A stretch of DNA of 64,000 bases from NCBI RefSeq assembly GCF_029945895.1, contig NZ_JAQSDL010000003.1, positions 29,981-93,980 on the forward strand, written 5' to 3'. Positions 47,676 through 56,497 of the stretch are shown here, piece after piece. The position numbers and the translations under genes were made by a program. Position 1 is the first letter of the stretch, and each line of letters begins with the position of its first letter. Under the pieces are notes generated by a model, which ran no database searches, was not told the DNA's origin, and saw nothing but the letters and a program-made list of their open reading frames with translations. The stretch is from Polaromonas sp. Lineage in GTDB: Bacteria; Pseudomonadota; Gammaproteobacteria; Burkholderiales; Burkholderiaceae_C.

Positions 47676-48077
47676 ATGGAAACACCACTTCGTACTGTTA
47701 GACCCAATATCGTGCAATCCATACGCGCCTTCCGCGTGCAGGACTTGCAGGATGCTGCCACTCAGCTTGGCCACCACTTCCTCTACGCCAACCTGGGCAA
47801 CGCCCAGAGCAAGCAGGATGTGCTGGACATGATCGCGGCACAGTACACATTCCCGGCGCATTTTGGCAAGAACTTTGATGCGCTTTACGACTGCATGACG
47901 GACCTGGTTCACAAGTCCGGACCGCAGCCCGGCTTCATTGTCCTGCTGGAGCAGATCCCTGCAAATGCAAAATTTGACAAGGAAGCGCGCGAACAGCTGC
48001 TGGATATCTTCAGGGATGCTGCGGACTACTGGGCGGATCGAAAAATCCCGTTCAGATGTTTCTATTCTTTTCTGTAG
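47676..48077 (+). CDS. Barstar family ribonuclease inhibitor
   Basis: The 133-residue protein has no signal peptide. It carries the barstar core FPAHFGKNFDALYDCMTDL. Asp68 and Asp72 correspond to the barstar residues that plug the barnase active site, and Tyr71 stands for Trp38. The AAGAGACGCGGAG stretch precedes the ATG. As the second gene after the secreted ribonuclease it would protect the cytoplasm from unexported enzyme. Confidence 0.88.
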   Translation: METPLRTVRPNIVQSIRAFRVQDLQDAATQLGHHFLYANLGNAQSKQDVLDMIAAQYTFPAHFGKNFDALYDCMTDLVHKSGPQPGFIVLLEQIPANAKFDKEAREQLLDIFRDAADYWADRKIPFRCFYSFL

Positions 48078-48414
48078 CCCGCTCCCCAGACATTGGCCAA
48101 GGGGATCGGGCGAATGAGGCCCAGCAAGCAAACACTGCAGACGGTGAAGAGCCGATGCCAACCGACAAACTGCTAGATGTGTCGCCTCTGGCGTTACGCA
48201 TGAGCAGCCCGTTCAACGCGGGTTACTGGTTGGCCGCTGCCTGACACTTGCAAACATGCTGCAAGAAAAGCCCGTTGTTCAACGGGCTTTTTTCATGGCG
48301 ACCCGCTCCGGGTCGGCAGTCACAGGTGACAGGGGAACTGGTGGCCAGCGGGGACGCTGAACGAGCCCAGGTCGCCATAAATTAAGGAGCAACCGTTGCG
48401 GCCCGACAAGCGAC
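48078..48414. other. Intergenic region, 337 bp
   Basis: It holds a strong terminator (48267-48293) and, next to it, two short dyads (GACCCG-CTC-CGGGTC and GTCAC-AG-GTGAC, about 48300-48331). A short frame at 48056-48244 overlaps the barstar end and lacks coding support. Confidence 0.4.
48267..48293. terminator. Intrinsic terminator between barstar and rsmA
   Basis: Stem AAAGCCCGTT/AACGGGCTTT with a short loop and T runs on both strands, so it can serve both the barstar side and the convergent rsmA. Confidence 0.85.
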
Positions 48415-49242
48415 TCAGGCCGCGGGTCCGCTTTCCAGCGCCTGAGCCAGTGCCACGTACTCAACCACCGGTACTTCCTCGGCGCGCCGCTGCACATCGA
48501 AAGGCAGGCTGTACGGCCGCTGCTCCAGCCACCGGCCCAGAGAGTGGCGCAGCAGCTTGCGGCGCTGGCTGAAAGCCACACGCACCACCTCGCTCAACAA
48601 CTTGACATCCACATGTTCCGGGATGGCCCGGGGCACCATGCGAACCACCGCGCTGTCCACGCGCGGCGGTGGATCAAAACTCTGCGGTGGCACAAACAAC
48701 ACGTTCTCCATCGCGTAACGCCACTGCAACATCACACTGAGTCGCCCGTAGTCGCTGGTCGCGGGACGCGCCACCATGCGGTCGATCACCTCTTTCTGCA
48801 GCATGAAATGCTGGTCTTCGATGACCGCCACCGCATCGAGCAGGTGAAACAGGATGGGCGTGGAAATGTTGTAAGGCAGGTTGCCCACCACCCTGAGCTT
48901 GCCGCTCTTTCCTCCTGACGCTTCGACGGCGGTGCCTCCGCGGGAAGAGGTGTCAGCCTGCATCTGCTGCGCCAGCTGCCCGAAATCCACCCTCAGCACA
49001 TCGGATTCGACCACCGTCAGTTGTGGATGCGTGCGCAGCTGCCGGGCCAGATCGCGGTCCAGCTCGATCACCGTCAAGTGCCCGAGGCGTTCGGCCAGCG
49101 GTTGGGTCAAGGCTGCCAGACCAGGGCCGATTTCCACCATGGCCTGACCAGGCTGGGGTGCAATCGCCTGCACGATGTCATCGATGATGGTGCGGTCGGT
49201 CAGGAAGTGCTGGCCGAAGCGTTTGCGCGGGATATGTTTCAC
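48415..49242 (-). CDS. rsmA: 16S rRNA dimethyladenosine transferase
   Basis: RsmA (KsgA) dimethylates two adjacent adenosines in helix 45 of 16S rRNA. The 275-residue protein starts [14 protein letters not shown] and has motif [21 protein letters not shown] and the catalytic NLPYNIS. The C-terminal [11 protein letters not shown] is also typical. The GTG at 49242 fits the family N-terminus; an ATG at 49299 adds 19 unlike residues. Between DFGQLAQQM and [10 protein letters not shown] there is an extra low-complexity loop of about 18 residues ([16 protein letters not shown]) absent from E. coli KsgA. Confidence 0.95.
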   Translation of the reverse strand: MKHIPRKRFGQHFLTDRTIIDDIVQAIAPQPGQAMVEIGPGLAALTQPLAERLGHLTVIELDRDLARQLRTHPQLTVVESDVLRVDFGQLAQQMQADTSSRGGTAVEASGGKSGKLRVVGNLPYNISTPILFHLLDAVAVIEDQHFMLQKEVIDRMVARPATSDYGRLSVMLQWRYAMENVLFVPPQSFDPPPRVDSAVVRMVPRAIPEHVDVKLLSEVVRVAFSQRRKLLRHSLGRWLEQRPYSLPFDVQRRAEEVPVVEYVALAQALESGPAA

Positions 49243-49319
49243 CGCGCCAGACCACGCACGCGATTTCCGCGTGATACGGACCCCGAAATGCCCGTCCAAG
49301 CCGCGGAACCGGCTTTGCC

Positions 49320-49386
49320 GGGCCGCAGGCGGGGCGCCCCCCCGGGGGGCAGCGAGCTACACGCAGTGAGCGAGCGTGGGGGCGTC
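49320..49386. repeat. GC-rich palindromic intergenic repeat
   Basis: GGGGCGCCCCCCCGGGGGGC is followed by AGCGAGCTACACGCAGTGAG and CGAGCGTGGGGGC. It fills the gap between rsmA and surA and resembles REP-like elements I associate with Comamonadaceae genomes. Confidence 0.65.
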
Positions 49387-49387
49387 A

Positions 49388-50779
49388 TTACTGAGGCGGA
49401 TCCCGGTATTCAACATAGGCGCGGCCGCGCACTTCCTGCGCCCAGGCACTGTAGGCCTCTTCAAACTTCTTCTCGCGCAGCGAGGCACGCACGATTTCGC
49501 GCTGCTCACGCGTCGAGAGCTTGGTATTGCGCCGCTCCAGCACCTGGATCAGGTGAACGCCAAAACGCGACACGACAGGATCACCGACCTGGCCGGGCGC
49601 CAAGCTGTTCATGCGCTCCTCGAACTCGGGCACAAACTGACCGGGGCCGGCCCAGCCGAGGTCACCGCCGTCCTTGGCCGAGGCGTCCTGGCTGTTCTCG
49701 CGGGCCAGCGCGGCAAAGTCGGCCTGTCCGGCGGCAATGCGCTTCTGGAAATCTGCCAGCCGCGCGACGGCGGCTGCCTCACCGAGCTGGGCCGTGGGAC
49801 GCAGCAGGATATGACGGGCGTGGGTTTCCAGCACCGTGGCACCCGGCATGCCGGCGCGTTTTCGCTCCAGCACCTTGAGCACGTGAAAACCGGCGCCACT
49901 GCGCACCGGCCCGGCGATACCCCCTACCGGTACATTTTTCGTGGTGTCGACAAAAAGCTCAGGGTAGCGGTCTGCAGGGCGCAAGCCCATCTGGCCGTCG
50001 GCGCTGCGCTCCGGTGCGGTTGAAAATTCCCCCACCAGCGCGGTGAAGTCCGTCCCGCTGCGCGCGCGCTCTGCTGCCAGTTGTGCCCTGGCCTGGAGAC
50101 TGGCGACCTGGGCCGGGGTGGCGTTTTCGGGAACGACCACCAGGATCTGCGCGAGGTTGAGCTCCTGCGCGGCGGGGTCGCTCCCGGCTTCCTGCTCGCG
50201 GATGAACTGTTCCACCTCCTGGTCGCTGACCTTGGCCTGGGATTCAAGTTCGCGCTCCCGGATCCGGGTGAGCAGGATTTCGTTGCGAAGATCCGCGCGA
50301 AACTGGGCAAAGACCAGCCCCTGGGCAGTCAAGCGCTGGCGCAACTCATCCATGGACACCCGGTTTTGCCGGGCAACGTTGAGCACTGCCTCGTCCACCA
50401 TGGACTCGCTGACTTGCACCCCCATTTCCCTGGCCAGCTGCAGCTGCGTGCGCTCCACGATGATGCGTTCGAGCAGCAGCCGTGCCAGTTCGTTTTTGGG
50501 TGGTAACGCCGTGCCTTGCTGTGCCATTTGCTGCTCGGTGCGAAGCATGCGCGCGCGTACCTCATTGTTGGTAATGGGCTCGGAATTGACGACAGCCACG
50601 ATGAAGTCGGCCTGCCGTTGCACACCCGCCCCCGTTCCCAAAGTGCCCACACCCGGCACCCGCAGCTGGCCGGGCGGCCTCAAGAGCTGAGCCTGCGCGG
50701 ACAGGGCGGGCAAGCCAAGCACCAGCGCCAGCGCGGCGACGCGAAAGCCAGGACGGGGGAGGAAACTGGATTTAGTCAT
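49388..50779 (-). CDS. surA: Periplasmic chaperone and peptidyl-prolyl isomerase SurA
   Basis: The 463-residue protein helps outer-membrane proteins reach the BAM complex. It has a signal peptide (VAALALVLGLPALSAQAQ) and an N-terminal chaperone region (DFIVAVVNSEPITNNEV). Two parvulin domains follow, the second with HARHILLRP and SQDASAKDGGDLGWAGPGQF. Its start overlaps the lptD stop by 8 bp, and rsmA follows; lptD-surA-rsmA is a conserved order in proteobacteria. Confidence 0.95.
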   Translation of the reverse strand: MTKSSFLPRPGFRVAALALVLGLPALSAQAQLLRPPGQLRVPGVGTLGTGAGVQRQADFIVAVVNSEPITNNEVRARMLRTEQQMAQQGTALPPKNELARLLLERIIVERTQLQLAREMGVQVSESMVDEAVLNVARQNRVSMDELRQRLTAQGLVFAQFRADLRNEILLTRIRERELESQAKVSDQEVEQFIREQEAGSDPAAQELNLAQILVVVPENATPAQVASLQARAQLAAERARSGTDFTALVGEFSTAPERSADGQMGLRPADRYPELFVDTTKNVPVGGIAGPVRSGAGFHVLKVLERKRAGMPGATVLETHARHILLRPTAQLGEAAAVARLADFQKRIAAGQADFAALARENSQDASAKDGGDLGWAGPGQFVPEFEERMNSLAPGQVGDPVVSRFGVHLIQVLERRNTKLSTREQREIVRASLREKKFEEAYSAWAQEVRGRAYVEYRDPPQ

Positions 50780-53246
50780 AGTTGGTAAAACGGCTGGGTG
50801 TCGTGCTCTGCTCACGCAGGTATTGGTAACGCGGGATGTTGGCTTTGAGGGTTTTCAGGGGATTGGAGCCGATGCGCGAGAAACCGACGAATTCCAGCTG
50901 GAACAGGATACGCGTGTTGTTGGATGAGCTTCCTGCCAGAACCTGCCCCAGTTGGGTCCGCTCCAGCACAACACGACCGATCCAGCAGCAGCCGTCATAC
51001 TCGATGCCCAGCACCATGTCCACAAATTTCTTGTCGGGCACACTGTAGTTCAGACGACCGACGCTGTACCAGCGCCCGGCACCCTGGCCACGACCGGGAC
51101 CCAGGTCCTTGCCCTTGTCGCCCCACAAATCATTGATCGGCCATTGCCAGCCCACATCGAACTGCTCGCTGACATTGCGCTGGCGGCGGTAAGCTGCACT
51201 GATCACGCGGTAGTTGCCGGGGTTGTAACGGGCGCCCACGGTCGACCGCTCTGAAATATTGGTTTTCGGGTTGTACTGGACCGTGCTGTCCAGCGACCAG
51301 GTTTTCGTCAGGTTCACTGAGCCACCAAACAACAGATCGCTGAAACGATCCTTCACCGGTACGCCCCCGGGCAAGGTGACCAGCTGATCCTTGAACCGCA
51401 GACGCTGGGCCACGCCCAAACGCAAGGCCTCGGCACCGGTATCGGGGTCCAGCAGGCGCGAGGTGAGACCGAGCGTCAGCAGGTTGGCGTCTGAAACGCG
51501 ATCATTGCCAACAAAGGCGTTTTCGGTGAACACCGTCGCGAAGTTGAAATCGTTGGCGCCCGAGTCGTAGTTGGGCAGCTTGCTCTGGTCGCGATAGGGC
51601 GTATTCACATAAAACGCCCGGGGCTCCAGCGTTTGTGTATAGGCCTGTCCGAAATAACTGGTCTCCCGCTCGAACGTCAGTCCGCTGTCCAGGCTGAAGG
51701 TCGGCACCGTGCGCGAAGCCGAGCGTGCCCCGTTAACCAATGGACCATCAAACTGGTAAGTGGTGGCATTGAGCATCAGCTTGGGCGTGATGTAACCCCC
51801 GGGCCGGATCCAGGGCCGGCTCACCTGCGCAAGTGCAAACGCCCGGCTGGCGTTGGGCTGCCCGGTCAACCGCCGGTCCGACTCAAAACGGGTGTAGTCC
51901 GTGCTGATGGAATAATCGAGGCCGCCCACACCGCCCACCGGCACATTGACCCGGGTGTATGCCGCAGTAAGCTGCGGCATGCGGTCATAAGGCGGCACGA
52001 TGGGCGAGTTCACATCCTGCAGCGTTTGCCACTTGAGCGTACGAAGCGTGCTCGAAAAATACCCGCGACCCCAGCTAAGGCTGGCGTCGCTGGGCAGCAG
52101 CCGCTGGGTCAGCAAGGTACTTGCACCCGCACTACCAAACCCTGAAAAATCGCGCCAGTAATTGTCGTCGCTCACCCGGTTCAGGTTGAGGTTGACGCCT
52201 ACCCCCCCAATGGCCGGTATGCCCGTGTTGAATCCACCCGTATGCAGGTAGTTGTAGGACCAGCGGTTGCTGTTGCGCAGCTGGTCATTGGGCAGCAAGC
52301 TGGCGCGCAATTCACCCTTGTACCCGGGCTCCAGATAACGAAACTCGCCAGCCAGGTCCACCCCGCGCTTGCTCATGATGGTCGGAGAAAAGGTGGCATC
52401 GCGATTGGGCGCAATGTCAAAATAATAGGGCACGGTCGCAGCCGTTCCACTGAGACTGTCAATCGCCAGCGTCGGCGGCATCAAGCCGGATTTGCGCTTG
52501 TCGCTGAGCGGAAAGCTGAAGGTGGGCGCCGCCAGAATCGGCACATTCATGAAGCGCAAGACACCGCCGGACGCCTCACCCACGTCCGCGTCCCGGTCGA
52601 GCTTGAGTGTGGTCGCCTTGACAATCCATGCGGGCATCCAGCTCGGGCCCTCACCGCGCTGGCAGGTGGTGAAGGTGGCGTTTTGCGCCACCAGGCGCTT
52701 GTCGTCCAGAAAATCGATACGGTCGGCTGTGCCGTAACCGTCGTTCTGCAAAAACCGGTAGTCCGGCGTCAGGAAAAAACCCTCGAAGGTATCGAGCTTG
52801 ATTTCCAGTTCCGGTCCGTTGTACAGGTTGCCAGAGCTGTTGACACGCACATTGCCCCGGGCTTTGACAACATCGGTCGGCTGGTCGTACTCGATCCGGT
52901 CAGCGCGTATCGCCGAGCCTCCACGGCGCAACTCGGCCTCCCCATCAACCACGGTCTCGAGATCCGGACGGCCCGACACACGGTTGCCAAAAACAAAGGT
53001 TGGCAGTTCGATGCCGGGGCCGCCAGGCGGCTGCTCCGCCAGCATGGACGAGCTTCGGAGCAGCACGGGTGCTCCGTCACTGGTTTGAACCCCCGGCAGT
53101 TCCTGCGCCGGCCCGGGGGTCGTCGCGGGGCTTTGGGCATAAGCCGCCCCACCATGCCCAAGGCCCAGCATGGTGCAGGACACCAGACTGAGGACGGCAT
53201 GCGCTACCGGAGAATGAATAAAACGCGAGCGGGATGCGCGATGCAT
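50772..53246 (-). CDS. lptD: LPS-assembly protein LptD
   Basis: The 824-residue outer-membrane protein inserts lipopolysaccharide into the outer leaflet together with LptE. It has a signal peptide (VLSLVSCTMLGLGHGGAAYA) and an OstA-type jelly-roll domain (AIRADRIEYDQPTDVVKARG, then DFLDDKRLVAQNATFTTC). A long barrel domain of LptD type follows (QTLEPRAFYVNTPYRDQ). It is translationally coupled to surA, which assists LptD folding. Confidence 0.96.
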   Translation of the reverse strand: MHRASRSRFIHSPVAHAVLSLVSCTMLGLGHGGAAYAQSPATTPGPAQELPGVQTSDGAPVLLRSSSMLAEQPPGGPGIELPTFVFGNRVSGRPDLETVVDGEAELRRGGSAIRADRIEYDQPTDVVKARGNVRVNSSGNLYNGPELEIKLDTFEGFFLTPDYRFLQNDGYGTADRIDFLDDKRLVAQNATFTTCQRGEGPSWMPAWIVKATTLKLDRDADVGEASGGVLRFMNVPILAAPTFSFPLSDKRKSGLMPPTLAIDSLSGTAATVPYYFDIAPNRDATFSPTIMSKRGVDLAGEFRYLEPGYKGELRASLLPNDQLRNSNRWSYNYLHTGGFNTGIPAIGGVGVNLNLNRVSDDNYWRDFSGFGSAGASTLLTQRLLPSDASLSWGRGYFSSTLRTLKWQTLQDVNSPIVPPYDRMPQLTAAYTRVNVPVGGVGGLDYSISTDYTRFESDRRLTGQPNASRAFALAQVSRPWIRPGGYITPKLMLNATTYQFDGPLVNGARSASRTVPTFSLDSGLTFERETSYFGQAYTQTLEPRAFYVNTPYRDQSKLPNYDSGANDFNFATVFTENAFVGNDRVSDANLLTLGLTSRLLDPDTGAEALRLGVAQRLRFKDQLVTLPGGVPVKDRFSDLLFGGSVNLTKTWSLDSTVQYNPKTNISERSTVGARYNPGNYRVISAAYRRQRNVSEQFDVGWQWPINDLWGDKGKDLGPGRGQGAGRWYSVGRLNYSVPDKKFVDMVLGIEYDGCCWIGRVVLERTQLGQVLAGSSSNNTRILFQLEFVGFSRIGSNPLKTLKANIPRYQYLREQSTTPSRFTNYD

Positions 53247-53355
53247 CGGAAGTATGAGATAAACCCGTTTGTGAAAGCTGGCCCGATTATCCTATGCCCA
53301 CCCAACCCTTTCCCGATCTTTTGATGTATCCATGTGAAGCAGGCCGAAAGACCGC

Positions 53356-54429
53356 ATGACCGAATCCCCCCTTGTCTGGCCTGACGCGACCCGCGCCGCC
53401 GCTTTTTCCGCCTGGCTGCAGGCCCACGCCCCTGCCCATGGCCTGCTGCCAGACACCGTGCGGCCGGCATCGGCCGACGCTAGTTTCCGCCGCTATTTCC
53501 GGGTGCGCACCGCCGATGGCGGCAGCTGCATCATCATGGACGCCCCGCCCGCGCAGGAGGACTGCGCGCCTTTTGTCAAGGTCGCCGAACTGATGGCGGG
53601 TGCCGGGCTGCATGCGCCTCGCGTGCTGGCCTGGGATCCGGCTCAGGGTTTCATGCTGCTGAGCGATCTGGGCGCCCGGACCATGCTGGAGGTGATCGAA
53701 CAGCAGCCCGAGGCCGGCAAGGCCGAGCGCGCCTATGGCCTTTACCGGGAGGCGGTTGACGTGCTGGTCCGCTGGCAGCTGGCCTCGAAACCCGATGTCC
53801 TGCCGCCCTATGACGACGCCCTGCTGTCGCGTGAGCTGGCCCTGTTTCCCGACTGGTATGTGGAGAAACACAGGGGCATCACCATCGACAGCACCCTGCG
53901 CAGCAAGTTTGATGGCCTGTTTGCGCAGATCAAGGACAGCAACCTGAATTCGCTGGGGCGCGCGCGCGTGTTTGTGCACCGCGACTTCATGCCACGCAAC
54001 CTGATGGTTCCGGAAAGCGGTGAGCCACGGTTAGGCGTGCTCGACTTCCAGGACGCCGTCTACGGACCCATCACCTACGACATCGCCAGCCTGATGCGCG
54101 ACGCCTTCATCAGCTGGCCGGAAGACTTTGTGCTCGAGATCACCGTGCGTTACTGGGAGCAGGCGCGCAAGGCCGGTCTGCCGGTAGGCGACGATTTCGG
54201 CGAGTTCTACCGGGCGGTGGAGTGGATGGGGCTGCAGCGCCACCTCAAGATTCTCGGCATTTTTGCACGCCTGACCCTGCGTGACGGCAAGCCGAAATAC
54301 CTGGCCGACACGCCACGCTTCATCACTTACGCACGCGCCACCTGTGCCCGCTATCGCCAGCTCGGCCCGCTGATGGTCTTGCTCGACGAAATTGAAGGCA
54401 ACGAAACCCGGGTAGGCTACACGTTTTGA
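53356..54429 (+). CDS. amgK: Sugar kinase of the aminoglycoside-phosphotransferase fold (AmgK-like)
   Basis: The 357-residue protein has the phosphotransferase catalytic loop VFVHRDFMPRNLMV (H-x-D-x-x-x-x-N) and metal motif VLDFQDAVYGP. The N-terminus ASADASFRRYFRV is typical of AmgK, which phosphorylates MurNAc or GlcNAc at the anomeric carbon for peptidoglycan recycling. It is divergent from lptD, as in pseudomonads. There the next gene is murU; here the murU-like gene is at 22122. Activity is inferred. Confidence 0.82.
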   Translation: MTESPLVWPDATRAAAFSAWLQAHAPAHGLLPDTVRPASADASFRRYFRVRTADGGSCIIMDAPPAQEDCAPFVKVAELMAGAGLHAPRVLAWDPAQGFMLLSDLGARTMLEVIEQQPEAGKAERAYGLYREAVDVLVRWQLASKPDVLPPYDDALLSRELALFPDWYVEKHRGITIDSTLRSKFDGLFAQIKDSNLNSLGRARVFVHRDFMPRNLMVPESGEPRLGVLDFQDAVYGPITYDIASLMRDAFISWPEDFVLEITVRYWEQARKAGLPVGDDFGEFYRAVEWMGLQRHLKILGIFARLTLRDGKPKYLADTPRFITYARATCARYRQLGPLMVLLDEIEGNETRVGYTF

Positions 54430-54439
54430 GCCTTCTCTT

Positions 54440-54502
54440 CGGCATCAAATCAGGCTCCAGCCCTTATGATACAAGCGCGGACAGCTATATGTTTCATAGC
54501 AG
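54440..54502 (-). repeat. Dispersed intergenic repeat, copy 5
   Basis: On the minus strand it reads CTGCTATGAAACATATAGCT, GTCCGCGCTTGTATCATAAG, GGCTGGAGCC and TGATTTGATGCCG. It is the fullest copy and lies just upstream of rsmE. Confidence 0.75.
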
Positions 54503-54526
54503 AATGCAAACACCCGAAAGGCGGCC

Positions 54527-55264
54527 ATGACGGCCCGCTTCTACGCCGACCTACCGTTGCGCACCGGCGAACCGCTGGCCTTGCCCGAGCGCGCGGCGCG
54601 CCACGTGCAGGTGCTGCGCCTGCAACCCGGCGACGTGATCACGCTGTTCAACAGCCAGGGCGGTGAGTTCCAGGCGACGATTGAGCGCATGGGCCGCAGC
54701 GACGTGCAGGTTCGTGTCGACGCCCACAGCGCCGTGGAGCGCGAAACGCGCCGCGCCGTGCACCTGGCGGTGGGCATGCCGGCCAATGAACGCATGGACT
54801 GGCTGGTCGAAAAAGCCAGCGAGCTCGGCGCAGCCAGCATCACGCCGCTGATGGCCGAGCGATCGGTGCTGCGCCTCAAGGGTGAACGCGCCGACAAAAA
54901 AGTCGCGCACTGGCAGGGCATAGCCATCGCGGCCTGCGAACAGTGCGGACGCAACCGGCTGCCGCCTGTGCATGAGGTGGGCACGCTCAGCGACTGGCTG
55001 GCCGAGCTGTCGCCCGCCTCGTCGGCCGAACCGAGGTTGTTGCTGTCGCTGCGCGCCGACACACAGCCTCTGGCGCAAGCCCTCGCTGCCTATGGGCGCA
55101 CGACCCCCGTGACCCTGCTCAGCGGCCCCGAAGGCGGCCTGAGCACGGCCGAAGAAGACGCCGCGCTGGCCCGCGGTTTTGTGCCGGTCACGCTGGGTCC
55201 GCGCGTGCTGCGCGCCGAAACCGCGCCGCTGGCTAGCCTGGCGCTGCTCACACTGGATGCCTGA
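54527..55264 (+). CDS. rsmE: 16S rRNA m3U1498 methyltransferase
   Basis: The 245-residue SPOUT-class enzyme methylates N3 of U1498 in 16S rRNA. It has the N-terminal PUA-like RNA-binding part (RHVQVLRLQPGDVITLFNSQ), EKASELGAASITPLMAERS, a CEQCGRN segment and the knot signature LLSGPEGGLS with LGPRVLRAETA. AAAGGCGGCC precedes the ATG. The MFS gene begins 4 bp after its stop. Confidence 0.95.
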   Translation: MTARFYADLPLRTGEPLALPERAARHVQVLRLQPGDVITLFNSQGGEFQATIERMGRSDVQVRVDAHSAVERETRRAVHLAVGMPANERMDWLVEKASELGAASITPLMAERSVLRLKGERADKKVAHWQGIAIAACEQCGRNRLPPVHEVGTLSDWLAELSPASSAEPRLLLSLRADTQPLAQALAAYGRTTPVTLLSGPEGGLSTAEEDAALARGFVPVTLGPRVLRAETAPLASLALLTLDA

Positions 55265-55267
55265 ACC

Positions 55268-56437
55268 ATGAATCGCAACCTCTGGCTGCTGGCTGTCTGC
55301 CAGGGCCTGTTTCTCACCAACAACGTCACCTTCATCGCCATCAACGGTCTGGTTGGTCTGAACCTGGCACCGCTGGGATGGATGGCCACCTTGCCCGTGA
55401 TGGGTTATGTCGTGGGCGGGGCGCTGTCGACCGGCATCGTCGCACGCACCCAGAAGCGGTTCGGTCGCAAGACCTCGTTCCAGCTAGGGCTGGTGGTCGC
55501 GGTACTGTCGGCGCTGCTGTGCTGTTATGCGGCGTACAGCCGCAACTTCTGGCTGCTGGTGACCGCCACCGTGGTGGCCGGTTATTACAACGCCAATGCC
55601 CAGCTCTACCGTTTTGCCGCGGCCGAGCTGGCACTGCCCGCGTTTCGCGAAAAAGCCGTCTCGCTGGTGATGGCCGGCGGCCTGATCGGTGCCATTGCCG
55701 GCCCCAACCTCGCGGCAGGCACCCGCAGCCTGACCGACGTGCCTTTTGCCGGGGCTTACCTGGCGCTGGCTGGTGTGGCCCTGATGGCTATGGGACTGCT
55801 GGCCTTTGTGCAGTTTCCGCCGCCGCCACCCAAACAGGCCTCGAGCGGAGGCCGGCCCCTGGGCCAGATCATGCGCCAGCCGGTGTTCATCGTCGCGGCC
55901 GCGGCCGGCGCACTGGGTTACGGCGTGATGAACCTCCTGATGGCGGCCACGCCGATCGCCATGCAGGTCTGCGGCCTGCCGTTTTCCGACGCGGCGCTGG
56001 TGCTGGAGTGGCATGTGATCGGCATGTTTGCGCCCGGCTTTTTCACCGGCCACCTGATCAAGCGTTTCGGCACCTTGCCCATCATGGGCGTGGGGCTGGC
56101 GCTCAATGTGGGATGTGTGCTGGTGGCGCTGTCGGGCGTCAACCTGCACCAGTTCCTGGTCGCGCTGTTTTTGCTGGGGGTGGGCTGGAACTTCCTGTTC
56201 ACCGGCAGCACCACGCTGGCGCTGACGGCCTACCGGCCGGAAGAAAAGGACAAAGCGCAGGGCGCGCTCAATTTCTGCGTGTTTGCGGTGCTGGCGCTGT
56301 CCTCGCTGGCCTCCGGTGTGCTGGTCACGACGCAGGGCTGGACGCTGCTGAACCTGGGCTCGCTGCTGCCGCTGGGGCTGACGGGGCTTGCGCTGGCCTG
56401 GCTCTCATTGCGCAACCGAGCCTTGCGCAGCGGTTGA
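55268..56437 (+). CDS. MFS transporter
   Basis: The 389-residue protein has about 12 hydrophobic segments. A degenerate loop 2-3 signature (RTQKRFGRKTSFQLG) and a long cytoplasmic loop with PPPPPKQASSGGRP between the two halves are visible. Phe-Leu-Thr-Asn-Asn in helix 1 and GYYNANAQLYRFAAAEL in helix 4 resemble a group of uncharacterised proteobacterial MFS proteins. It follows rsmE almost without gap. Substrate unknown. Confidence 0.88.
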   Translation: MNRNLWLLAVCQGLFLTNNVTFIAINGLVGLNLAPLGWMATLPVMGYVVGGALSTGIVARTQKRFGRKTSFQLGLVVAVLSALLCCYAAYSRNFWLLVTATVVAGYYNANAQLYRFAAAELALPAFREKAVSLVMAGGLIGAIAGPNLAAGTRSLTDVPFAGAYLALAGVALMAMGLLAFVQFPPPPPKQASSGGRPLGQIMRQPVFIVAAAAGALGYGVMNLLMAATPIAMQVCGLPFSDAALVLEWHVIGMFAPGFFTGHLIKRFGTLPIMGVGLALNVGCVLVALSGVNLHQFLVALFLLGVGWNFLFTGSTTLALTAYRPEEKDKAQGALNFCVFAVLALSSLASGVLVTTQGWTLLNLGSLLPLGLTGLALAWLSLRNRALRSG

Positions 56438-56440
56438 CGC

Positions 56441-56495
56441 GCTATAAAATCAGGAGCTGTTTGCGCAGAAAGAGCGAGGGCTAACGGCCTTTTTT
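56441..56495 (+). repeat. Dispersed intergenic repeat, copy 6
   Basis: CTATAAAATCAGGAGCTGTT, TGCGCAGAAAGAGCGAGGGC and TAACGGCC follow the consensus; the T6 at the end might also act as a weak terminator for the MFS gene. Confidence 0.55.
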
Positions 56496-56497
56496 AC

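Noticed and set aside
48056..48244. Small plus-strand frame overlapping the barstar 3' end
   Set aside because: No good ribosome-binding site, no family resemblance, and it stops before a terminator; not enough evidence for a gene.
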